NCBI GenBank assembly: GCA_051881355.1
Contig: JBJEPS010000016.1
Span: 1-25,556 of the forward strand
Length of the DNA: 25,556 bases
Reading direction: 5' to 3'
Origin: Fimenecus sp051881355
Lineage (GTDB): Bacteria; Bacillota; Clostridia; Oscillospirales; Acutalibacteraceae
Shown: in pieces, positions 6,254 through 13,583 of the stretch
How the letters are laid out: each line of letters begins with the position of its first letter
Numbering within the stretch: the first letter of the stretch is position 1
Made by a program: the position numbers and the translations under genes
The notes under the pieces: generated by a model
The model's input: the letters and a program-made list of their open reading frames with translations, nothing else
What the model was told of the DNA's origin: nothing
Database searches by the model: none

Positions 6254-8401
6254 TTACTCGACCGTCAGTTTAATTTCCGTGGACGGAATCACTTTTTCGT
6301 TCTGCTCCGGAGTTTGCGCAACAACAGTACCGGTGGAAACCTTATGTCCCTCGCCGTCAACAATTGTGATATTTTGAAAACCTGAGTTTTCCAACTTTGT
6401 GCGCGCTTCTGCAACCGACATACCAACCACGTTCGGTACAGGCACCGGGAATTCGGTTTTCTTTTCCTCGGTGACCGCTGCAGGAGATTTCGTAAAGTCA
6501 ATCTTTCCGCTTTGGATTTCCTGGTCATCAATCACAACCTGATAGGTATTGTTTGCACCCGACCCTTTCAAGGTAATGGTAATTGTTTCACCGGAAAAGC
6601 TGACCTCACGCGGGAACTGCTCTTGGTCGGAATTATACAAAGAGCTGTTTAAATAAACCTTCATTGTACCCGACGCACCGCTGGATTTCGGCAAAGTCAC
6701 GGTAATGGTTGCAGTGGTTGCCTCCGGCACACCGTTACTGACCACCAATGCGATAGGTGCACCCGCCTCTGCCGTGGTATTGCCCTCCGGAGACTGAGAA
6801 AGCACAACGCCCTTTTCTTTATCACTGTTGGCTTCGGTTATATTCCCAACAGTAAAGCCGGCGCTTTCAATCAGTTTTTTAGCAATATCCTGGCTGTACC
6901 CTACAACAACGGGTACCGTGGCAGCATCGGGATTTTCAGTCGTTCCAACGTAAATCGTCACAAGTGAACCCTTTTCGCTGTAAGAACCTTCCACAGGATA
7001 AGAATCAAATACAATCCCGTCTTTGGCGTTTTTGTCGTATTTGGTAATGACCTTCACTTCAAATCCGCTGGCCTTCAGTTTCGCCTGTGCTTCCTCAGCA
7101 GAAAGCCCGACAATTCCGGAAATCAGCACACTGTCATCATTATAAGCAATTTCAAGTTTAATGGTTTTACCTTTGCGGATTTTTGTTTTGGCTTCGGGAT
7201 TTTGCGTCAATACCACACCGGGCTCGGCATCCGTACTGTAAACCGAAACAGTTTCAAATACGAAATTGTCGGTATACAAAGCGTTACCCATAATTTCGTC
7301 ATTGTAATTCATTCCGACAAAGTTCGGCACTTCTACCTTTTTGGCATTTCTGCCTAAAAACACGCCGACAAAAATCGCCACAATGACAATCAGCCCCGCA
7401 ATCACACCGAAAATAATCGGCATGGTTTTGCTCGGCTCTTTTTCTTCTTCCTCTTCCTCCGGCTCGGTTTTTACCGCATCTGCAGGCACTTTGGCAGGAG
7501 GAACATGTTTCGGGTCCACAAACCTTGTCGGCTCACTGTCCACAAAATAGTTATAGTCAAATTTAATGGAGGGATTTTTGCGGAATTCGTCTAAATCCAG
7601 CAGCATTTCCGAAGCGGACTGATAACGGTCTTTGGCATTTTTCTGCATGGCGCGCAAGGTAATTTGCTCCAGCCCCAACGGAATATCGGGGTTAATTTCA
7701 CGCGGGCGTTTCGCCTCTTGCTGCATTTGCATAATCGCGACCGAAACAGCGTTATCCGACTGGAACGGCAGCTGCCCTGTCAGCATTTCATACATAACAA
7801 CACCGACGGAATAAATGTCCGCTTTATCATCGGTAATTTCACCGCGTGCTTGCTCAGGGCTGATATAATGTACCGACCCAATGGCACTTTCGGTCATGGT
7901 ACGCGTATCCCCGCGAGAGAAGCGTGCAATGCCGAAGTCACTGACCTTAATGGTACCGTCCTGCAACAAAATAATATTCTGCGGTTTTATGTCGCGGTGA
8001 ACAATGCCTTTGTCGTGTGCGTGCTGCAACGCTTTTAAGATTTGGTTAACAAAATGCACCGCTTCTTTCCAGTTGACGACCTTTTGCTGTTCAATGTACT
8101 CTTTGAGCGTGATGCCCTCAATGTATTCCATCACGATATATTGCAGGCGGTCCCCGAAACTGACATCATACACCTTCACAATATTCGGATGCGACAGCAC
8201 GGCAATTGCTTTTGCCTCATTTTTAAAGCGGCGGCGGAACTCTTCATTTGCTAAAAATTCCTCTTTCAGAATTTTAATTGCCACAATGCGGTCATCAATA
8301 TTGTCATAAGCCTTATAGACCACTGCCATACCGCCGACACCGACGATTTCACGGATTTCATATCTGCCGTCTAAGCGTTTACCACAATAGTTTTCCATCA
8401 T
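6254..8401 (-). CDS. prkC: PASTA-domain Ser/Thr protein kinase
   Basis: This is a 715-residue membrane kinase of the PrkC/PknB/Stk1 type, which senses muropeptides or lipid II outside the cell and phosphorylates cell-wall, translation and germination targets. The kinase domain (about 13-275) has the glycine loop VGVGGMAVV at 20-28, K43, HRD at 135-137 and DFG at 155-157, and an activation loop with TMTESAIGS. A glutamate-rich linker (314-322) precedes one membrane helix (about 328-350). Outside are PASTA repeats at about 354-419, 423-486, 494-556 and 652-715. Between the third and fourth lies a Ser/Thr-rich beta segment (563-637) that is not PASTA. AAGGAG lies five bases before ATG 8401 and eight before ATG 8398, so either may be used. 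Its phosphatase is encoded directly upstream. Confidence 0.97.
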   Translation of the reverse strand: MMENYCGKRLDGRYEIREIVGVGGMAVVYKAYDNIDDRIVAIKILKEEFLANEEFRRRFKNEAKAIAVLSHPNIVKVYDVSFGDRLQYIVMEYIEGITLKEYIEQQKVVNWKEAVHFVNQILKALQHAHDKGIVHRDIKPQNIILLQDGTIKVSDFGIARFSRGDTRTMTESAIGSVHYISPEQARGEITDDKADIYSVGVVMYEMLTGQLPFQSDNAVSVAIMQMQQEAKRPREINPDIPLGLEQITLRAMQKNAKDRYQSASEMLLDLDEFRKNPSIKFDYNYFVDSEPTRFVDPKHVPPAKVPADAVKTEPEEEEEEKEPSKTMPIIFGVIAGLIVIVAIFVGVFLGRNAKKVEVPNFVGMNYNDEIMGNALYTDNFVFETVSVYSTDAEPGVVLTQNPEAKTKIRKGKTIKLEIAYNDDSVLISGIVGLSAEEAQAKLKASGFEVKVITKYDKNAKDGIVFDSYPVEGSYSEKGSLVTIYVGTTENPDAATVPVVVGYSQDIAKKLIESAGFTVGNITEANSDKEKGVVLSQSPEGNTTAEAGAPIALVVSNGVPEATTATITVTLPKSSGASGTMKVYLNSSLYNSDQEQFPREVSFSGETITITLKGSGANNTYQVVIDDQEIQSGKIDFTKSPAAVTEEKKTEFPVPVPNVVGMSVAEARTKLENSGFQNITIVDGEGHKVSTGTVVAQTPEQNEKVIPSTEIKLTVE

Positions 8402-8410
8402 TCTGTCTCC

Positions 8411-9136
8411 TTAAAAGCCGATTGTTACCACCGTTACGTTGTCGCCGCCACCGTTTTCAAGCGCCTTTTCGACAAGCATTTCCGGTAAGTTTTTATCCCC
8501 GCAGGTTTTTGCAAGATTGGAAATTTCTTCATTCTCCACAAAATTGGTCAAACCGTCCGTGCAAAGCAGTAAAACGTCCTCTTTTTCCATAGGCTGTTCG
8601 TAAAAATCCACACGGATTTCAGGAAGGACCCCTAAAGCACGTGTAATAATATTTTTACGCGGATGCACCTTGGCTTCGTCCGGTGTTATCCGCCCGGTAT
8701 CCACCATTTCCTGCACCACGGAATGGTCACGCGTTAGTTGCTCAAGACCTGTATGCAAAAGATAAGCGCGGCTGTCCCCCGCGTGGGCAATATACGCCAC
8801 ACCGTCCGTAACCAACGCGCACACAACCGTCGTACCCATGCCCGCAAGCTTGGCATTCGCTTGCGCAATGTCAAATACGCTGATGTTGGCAGCGTTTATG
8901 GCAGAAACCAATAAATTTTTAATAGACTTACTGCGCATAGAACTACGGTAAGCCGATGTGATTTGCTCCGAAATGATTTTTACAGCCGTTTCGGAAGCAA
9001 CATTGCCGCCCGCGGCGCCGCCCATACCGTCGCAAACCACCGCCCACGCCACACCATCGGGCATTTCCCCCGTGGCATACGCGTCCTGGTTACTCTCTCG
9101 GACTTTACCGATATCGGATTTTGCTGCAATTTTCAA
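8411..9136 (-). CDS. prpC: PP2C-family Ser/Thr protein phosphatase
   Basis: This 241-residue enzyme is the PrpC/Stp-type phosphatase that reverses phosphorylation by the neighbouring PASTA kinase. Metal-binding and catalytic motifs are all present: RESNQDAY with D18, VVCDGMGGAAGG with D36, GMGTTVV, HAGDSRAYL, LTRDHS, LLLCTDGL and the final GGGDNVTVV. It has no membrane segment. The start is TTG at 9136: AAGGTGA lies six bases upstream and includes the stop of rlmN, so expression is coupled to rlmN. The gene ends nine bases before prkC, the usual phosphatase-kinase pair order. Confidence 0.96.
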   Translation of the reverse strand: MKIAAKSDIGKVRESNQDAYATGEMPDGVAWAVVCDGMGGAAGGNVASETAVKIISEQITSAYRSSMRSKSIKNLLVSAINAANISVFDIAQANAKLAGMGTTVVCALVTDGVAYIAHAGDSRAYLLHTGLEQLTRDHSVVQEMVDTGRITPDEAKVHPRKNIITRALGVLPEIRVDFYEQPMEKEDVLLLCTDGLTNFVENEEISNLAKTCGDKNLPEMLVEKALENGGGDNVTVVTIGF

Positions 9137-9142
9137 GAAAGA

Positions 9143-10174
9143 TCACCTTCTTTTAGAAGCACGCAGCTGCCCGCAGGAGGCATTGATATCACTCCCGAGG
9201 GTACGCCTGACCGTCACGGTCAACCCGTTTTGCTCTAAGATATTCGAAAACCGCCGAATACGGTCTTCCTTACTTTTTTTATAATTCTTCTCCCGAACCG
9301 TATTGACCGGAATCAGATTCACATGACACAACATACCGCGAAGCCGCGAAGCAAGCTCCGTTGCGCAAGCGTCTGTATCATTAAAGCCGTCAATCATTGC
9401 ATATTCAAAGGAAATCCGCCGCGAGGTCACTTTTGTGTAATAACGGCAGGCATTCAGCAGTTCTTCCACATTCCATTTCTGATTGACAGGCATTGTCTGA
9501 GAACGGATTTTGTCATTCGGCGCGTGCAGAGAAACCGACAATGTCAGCCCCAAGCGTTTTTCCGCCAAATCGTAAATCCGCGGGACAACACCGCAGGTCG
9601 AAAGCGAAATGTGACGCATACTGATATTTAAGCCTTTTTCGTCCGTCACCAGTTCCAAAAAACGCATCACATTGTCATAATTGTCAAGCGGCTCACCCGT
9701 ACCCATTAAAACAATATGGGAAATGCGCACGCCGAGATCGTTTTGTGCCGTATATATTTCGGAAAGCATTTCCGAAGCCGTCAAATGGCGCTGAAAGCCA
9801 CCGATGGCAGACGCGCAAAACGAACAGCCCATTTTGCAGCCGAGTTGAGAGGAAATACAAATCGAATACCCGTATTTGTACTTCATCACGACACTTTCGA
9901 TATATTCACCGGCATTTAATTCAAACAAGTACTTTACCGTTTCATCAACAGAAGAACACAATTTTGTATCAATCGTACAATTTTTAATTTCAAACTCGGC
10001 GTCCAGGGTATCGCGTAAAGACTTCGGTAAATTGGACATTTCCGAAAAAGAACGGACACCTTTTTCATACAGCCAAGCATAAATTTGCGCCGCGCGGAAT
10101 TTCGGTAATCCGCGTGCTGCCATTTCCGCTGACAATTCAGCCATAGTTAACGAACGAATGTCTGTTTTGCTCAC
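9143..10174 (-). CDS. rlmN: Dual-specificity 23S rRNA/tRNA adenine C2 methyltransferase RlmN
   Basis: This 343-residue radical-SAM enzyme methylates C2 of A2503 in 23S rRNA and A37 in some tRNAs. The iron-sulfur cluster motif CxxxCxxC is C113, C117 and C120 in LGCKMGCSFCASAIGGF. The second conserved cysteine, near the C-terminus (C334 in ASCGQL), is the one that leaves the protein-RNA adduct in this family. The GTGEP block (LMGTGEPLDNYDNV) is the SAM-binding part. The start is GTG at 10174, overlapping the rsmB TGA in GTGA, with GGGAG nine bases upstream. Cfr, the resistance relative, is less likely given the operon position and the sequence blocks. Confidence 0.96.
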   Translation of the reverse strand: MSKTDIRSLTMAELSAEMAARGLPKFRAAQIYAWLYEKGVRSFSEMSNLPKSLRDTLDAEFEIKNCTIDTKLCSSVDETVKYLFELNAGEYIESVVMKYKYGYSICISSQLGCKMGCSFCASAIGGFQRHLTASEMLSEIYTAQNDLGVRISHIVLMGTGEPLDNYDNVMRFLELVTDEKGLNISMRHISLSTCGVVPRIYDLAEKRLGLTLSVSLHAPNDKIRSQTMPVNQKWNVEELLNACRYYTKVTSRRISFEYAMIDGFNDTDACATELASRLRGMLCHVNLIPVNTVREKNYKKSKEDRIRRFSNILEQNGLTVTVRRTLGSDINASCGQLRASKRR

Positions 10175-11454
10175 TGTGCTTTTCTCCCGAGCCGCGCAAA
10201 AAAGAACCCATCTGTTCCATCTTTATGCGGCAACAGTGTTGTATACGCGTCTAAGGCTTCAAAATCAGGATTTTCCTGCAAAAAGCGGTCACATACGGCA
10301 TCATTTTCCGCACGATTTAAAGTGCAGGTGGAATACACCAAAACACCGCCCTCTTTTACATACTTTGACGCATTAACTAAAATATTATACTGTAAAAGGG
10401 TCAAGTTGTCAATAAACGCCATATCTTTATAGCGAATTTCGGGCTTGCGGCGAATGGTCCCAAGTCCGGAACACGGTACATCACACAACACGCGGTCGGC
10501 AGTTTTTTGAAGGGACGGTAAATACATCGATGCATCCTGCACTGCCGCATCAACAATGGAAATTCCAAGCCGTGCCGCGCCGTTTTCGATAAGCTGCACA
10601 CGTTGTGGATATAAATCAAATGCCAAAACTTTTCCCTGATTTTCCATTTGCTCGGCAACAGTAAAGGTTTTGCCGCCGGGTGCGGCACAAACATCTATAA
10701 CCGTCTGTCCGGGGCGCACATCGAGCGCCTGTACACAAAGCGCACTTGCCGTATCCTGCACATGAAAAAGCCCATCTTGATAGGCTTGGCTTTGTTCTAT
10801 TGCACCGCTGACAGTTAAAACCAGCGTATTTTCAATCATTCCGTTTTCTGCAGCAATCCCCTCAGCCGCCAAAGCTGATTTCAAACTGTCTGTATTCGTT
10901 TTTAGGGTATTCACCCGCAAAACGGTCGGCACGGGACCTATGGACGTTGCCAAAATTCCCGCAGCATTTTCCGTACCATAGTCATCTATGTAGTGCTGTA
11001 CCAGTGCCGTTGGGCAAGAATATCGTATGCTTAAATATTGCAGCATATCCGACTTCTCGGGATACGCAAATTCCGTATCGGCAACCTTACGAAGCACGGA
11101 ATTGACCAAACCCGCAGCATATGCACAGCCGTTGGATTTTACAAGCTTTACACTTTCGTTGACCGCCGCCGAAACAGGAACCTTGTCCATAAATTCCAAC
11201 TGATACGCACCCAAGCGCAAAGCGGTCAACACCTCCGGGCGCAGTTTTTTTATCGGTTGTTTCAGAAAGGAGGACAAAATATAATCCAAGGTAATTTTTC
11301 GCTCCAAAACGCCGTAAACCAATGCGGTAACAAATGCTGAAGAAACTGTATTTTCCTGATTTAGCCGCAATTCGGCGTCCAGCGCCAAATTGGAATATGC
11401 CTTATTTTTCTCAATGCGGTTTAACACACGAAACGCCGTTTGGCGGTCATTCAT
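10171..11454 (-). CDS. rsmB: 16S rRNA cytosine-967 C5 methyltransferase RsmB
   Basis: This 427-residue protein methylates C967 of 16S rRNA. The N-terminal ~130 residues form a NusB-like helical RNA-binding domain (RQTAFRVLNRI, TALVYGVLERKITLDYIL). The C-terminal SAM domain has VIDVCAAPGGKT, the DVPCSGLGTIRRKPEI motif with one active cysteine, and VYSTCTLNRAEN with the catalytic TC. The start is ATG 11454, four bases after the stop of the zinc protease gene, with AGAAGGGA upstream; an open frame 26 codons further lies inside the previous gene and is rejected. Confidence 0.95.
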   Translation of the reverse strand: MNDRQTAFRVLNRIEKNKAYSNLALDAELRLNQENTVSSAFVTALVYGVLERKITLDYILSSFLKQPIKKLRPEVLTALRLGAYQLEFMDKVPVSAAVNESVKLVKSNGCAYAAGLVNSVLRKVADTEFAYPEKSDMLQYLSIRYSCPTALVQHYIDDYGTENAAGILATSIGPVPTVLRVNTLKTNTDSLKSALAAEGIAAENGMIENTLVLTVSGAIEQSQAYQDGLFHVQDTASALCVQALDVRPGQTVIDVCAAPGGKTFTVAEQMENQGKVLAFDLYPQRVQLIENGAARLGISIVDAAVQDASMYLPSLQKTADRVLCDVPCSGLGTIRRKPEIRYKDMAFIDNLTLLQYNILVNASKYVKEGGVLVYSTCTLNRAENDAVCDRFLQENPDFEALDAYTTLLPHKDGTDGFFFARLGRKAQ

Positions 11455-11458
11455 ACGG

Positions 11459-12142
11459 TCAGTCCCTTCTGTTTCTTGTGAGCAACAGCAATCGAAGCAG
11501 TTGTGCCGCGGACATTGCAAACGACGCAACATAGGTCATTGCCGCCGCACGCAGTACCTTTTGTGCCCCGCCGATTTCCGGTTCGGCAAGAAGTCCCGTA
11601 TCCTGTATCACGGAGATTGCGCGGCGACTCGCATTGAATTCCACCGGCAGTGTGCACAATTGGAACAGCATCACCGCGGCATACAGAAAGATACCGAGGT
11701 TCATCAAAAATTGCGAACCGAGAAAAATCCCGATAATCGCAAGCGGTATAGCGGCGTTCGAGCCGATTTGCGCAGGTAGTAAAAATGCATTGCGCACCTT
11801 AATGGGCGCATACCCTTCTGCATGCTGCGCGGCATGTCCTGCCTCGTGACAGGCTACACCGATTGCCGCAATCGAACAACTGCCGTAAACGCCGTCAGAA
11901 AGCCGTATCACGTTGGTTTTTGGGTCATAATGGTCATTGAGTTTCCCGTGGATATGCTCAATGCGCACATCGTGCACGCCGTAAAAATCCAAAACCGCCT
12001 GCGCCGCCATCGCACCCGTCAAACCGCGCATATTATTTACAGCAGAAAATCGGTTATAGGTAGAATTCACACGCGCCTGTGCGATTAAAGAAATAATCAG
12101 AACCGGAACAACCAAAATAAAATAATAGTAATCGAGATACAT
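11459..12142 (-). CDS. Membrane zinc metallopeptidase, YugP type
   Basis: This 227-residue protein looks like the YugP family of predicted zinc peptidases. A membrane helix opens the protein (FILVVPVLIISLIAQ). The zinc motif HEAGHAAQH (HExxH) lies in the middle, and two or three further hydrophobic segments follow (IPLAIIGIFLG, LGIFLYAAVMLFQL, and one near the end). The following LPVEFNASRRA supplies a possible third zinc ligand, E. The substrate is unknown. The start is ATG 12142 with AGGTGA just upstream; a GTG three codons earlier lies inside that ribosome site. It sits between fmt and rsmB, where B. subtilis has no gene. Confidence 0.9.
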   Translation of the reverse strand: MYLDYYYFILVVPVLIISLIAQARVNSTYNRFSAVNNMRGLTGAMAAQAVLDFYGVHDVRIEHIHGKLNDHYDPKTNVIRLSDGVYGSCSIAAIGVACHEAGHAAQHAEGYAPIKVRNAFLLPAQIGSNAAIPLAIIGIFLGSQFLMNLGIFLYAAVMLFQLCTLPVEFNASRRAISVIQDTGLLAEPEIGGAQKVLRAAAMTYVASFAMSAAQLLRLLLLTRNRRD

Positions 12143-12157
12143 ATTTATCACCTGATT

Positions 12158-13084
12158 TTATTGAAAAGTGTCCCCTATTTTTACGGAATGTCCCACCAAA
12201 AATGCCTTTGCTGTCATTCGTTTCTTCCCCTCGGGCTGTAACTCTAAAATGGCTATGGCTTTGCCGTCACCGCAGGCAACCGTAATTTCGCTGTCTACTG
12301 CAATAACCGTACCGGGCAAAGCATCAGTACAAGTCCCTATGCAACGTGTTTTATGAATTTTCAACCGTTTGCCATTAAAATTTGCCGTTGCACTCGGCCA
12401 TGGGCAAAGCCCGCGGACTTGGTTATGGATTTCCTGCGCCGATTTATGAAAATCAATCGGACAAAGTGCCTTTGTAAGCATAGGTGCATAATTGCTCTCC
12501 ACCGGTTGCGGTACAGGCTTTAACGTGTTCTCTCGAACCGCTTGTACGGTTTCTGCCATAACCTCGGCACCAAGTAAGGAGAGCGCATCATGCAATTCTC
12601 CCGCAGTCATATCGGGTGGAATAGGCATACTTTTGGAAAGAAGCATATCGCCCGTATCCAGTCCCTCATTCATTTGCATAGAAGTCACGCCCGTTTGCGT
12701 TTCCCCGTTTAAAACGCACCACTGTATCGGCGCAGCACCGCGGTAGCGCGGTAATAGCGAGGCGTGAATATTGACCGAACCGAATTTGGGAAGCTCCAGC
12801 ACTTCTTTCGGTAAAATCTTCCCATATGCGACAACAATCGACAAATCGGGGTTGAGTTTTTTCAAAATCTCCAGTGCTTCGCCGTCACGCATACGGTTCG
12901 GTTGAAATACGGGAATTCCGTGCAAAACCGCCTCTGCTTTCACCGGCGGCGGCGTCAATTCATATCCGCGCCCTTTGGGCTTATCAGGTTGGGTAAACAC
13001 ACCGACAACCTCTTCACCATCGGCAAGCAACCGCTGTAAACACGGCACGGCAAAATCCGGTGTTCCCATAAATACAATCCGCAT
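12158..13084 (-). CDS. fmt: Methionyl-tRNA formyltransferase
   Basis: This 308-residue enzyme formylates Met-tRNAfMet using 10-formyl-tetrahydrofolate, allowing initiation of translation. The N-terminal Rossmann domain has the catalytic N105 and H107 in VNIHASLLPRYRGAAPI and D143 in GLDTGDM. The C-terminal OB-fold (from about 205) binds the tRNA. ATG 13084 follows the def stop by three bases, and its ribosome site GGAGG is formed by the last codons of def, so peptide deformylase and formyltransferase are made together. Confidence 0.96.
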   Translation of the reverse strand: MRIVFMGTPDFAVPCLQRLLADGEEVVGVFTQPDKPKGRGYELTPPPVKAEAVLHGIPVFQPNRMRDGEALEILKKLNPDLSIVVAYGKILPKEVLELPKFGSVNIHASLLPRYRGAAPIQWCVLNGETQTGVTSMQMNEGLDTGDMLLSKSMPIPPDMTAGELHDALSLLGAEVMAETVQAVRENTLKPVPQPVESNYAPMLTKALCPIDFHKSAQEIHNQVRGLCPWPSATANFNGKRLKIHKTRCIGTCTDALPGTVIAVDSEITVACGDGKAIAILELQPEGKKRMTAKAFLVGHSVKIGDTFQ

Positions 13085-13087
13085 TGA

Positions 13088-13573
13088 TCAGTCCTCCAAA
13101 CGGTGCTCGGCTTTCATACGCTCCACTGCATCCCTTGGCGCAAGCCGCTCTGTGTATAAATGCCCATCCAAATGGTCAATTTCGTGACAGAACGCGCGTG
13201 CCAGCAGTTCTTCGCCTGTATATTCACACCATTCACCCTTGCGGTTTTGCGCACGCACACGCACAAAGGCAGGACGCAATGTATAACCGCTCTCTCCGGG
13301 CAGGGAAAGGCAACCTTCTACATCGCATTGTTCCCCTTTTCGTTCCACAATTTCAGGATTGATGAGTTCCAGCAATCCACTGCCTGTATCTATCACAACA
13401 ACTCGCTTTAAAACACCGACCTGTACTGCCGCCAAACCACAGCCGTCAGCATCGTACATTGTATCGCGCATATCGTCGAGCAGGATAAACAATCGTTCAT
13501 CGAATTTTTCGACCGTTCTGCTTTTGAGTTTTAAAATCGGGTCGCCTTTTACGCGTATGTTCCGAATTGCCAT
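13088..13573 (-). CDS. def: Peptide deformylase
   Basis: This 161-residue metalloenzyme removes the formyl group from new proteins. The three family motifs are intact: GCGLAAVQ at 44-51 (GxGxAAxQ), EGCLS with metal ligand C88, and HEIDH with ligands H130 and H134 and catalytic E131. The start is ATG 13573, with GAGGTG six bases upstream; a GTG three codons earlier lies inside that site. Length is close to the usual 150-170. It lies ten bases after priA and is coupled to fmt. Confidence 0.96.
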   Translation of the reverse strand: MAIRNIRVKGDPILKLKSRTVEKFDERLFILLDDMRDTMYDADGCGLAAVQVGVLKRVVVIDTGSGLLELINPEIVERKGEQCDVEGCLSLPGESGYTLRPAFVRVRAQNRKGEWCEYTGEELLARAFCHEIDHLDGHLYTERLAPRDAVERMKAEHRLED

Positions 13574-13583
13574 TTTTGTCACC

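Noticed and set aside
9143..10174. Cfr-type resistance methyltransferase instead of RlmN
   Set aside because: The operon position and sequence blocks are those of housekeeping RlmN; nothing suggests a transferred resistance gene.
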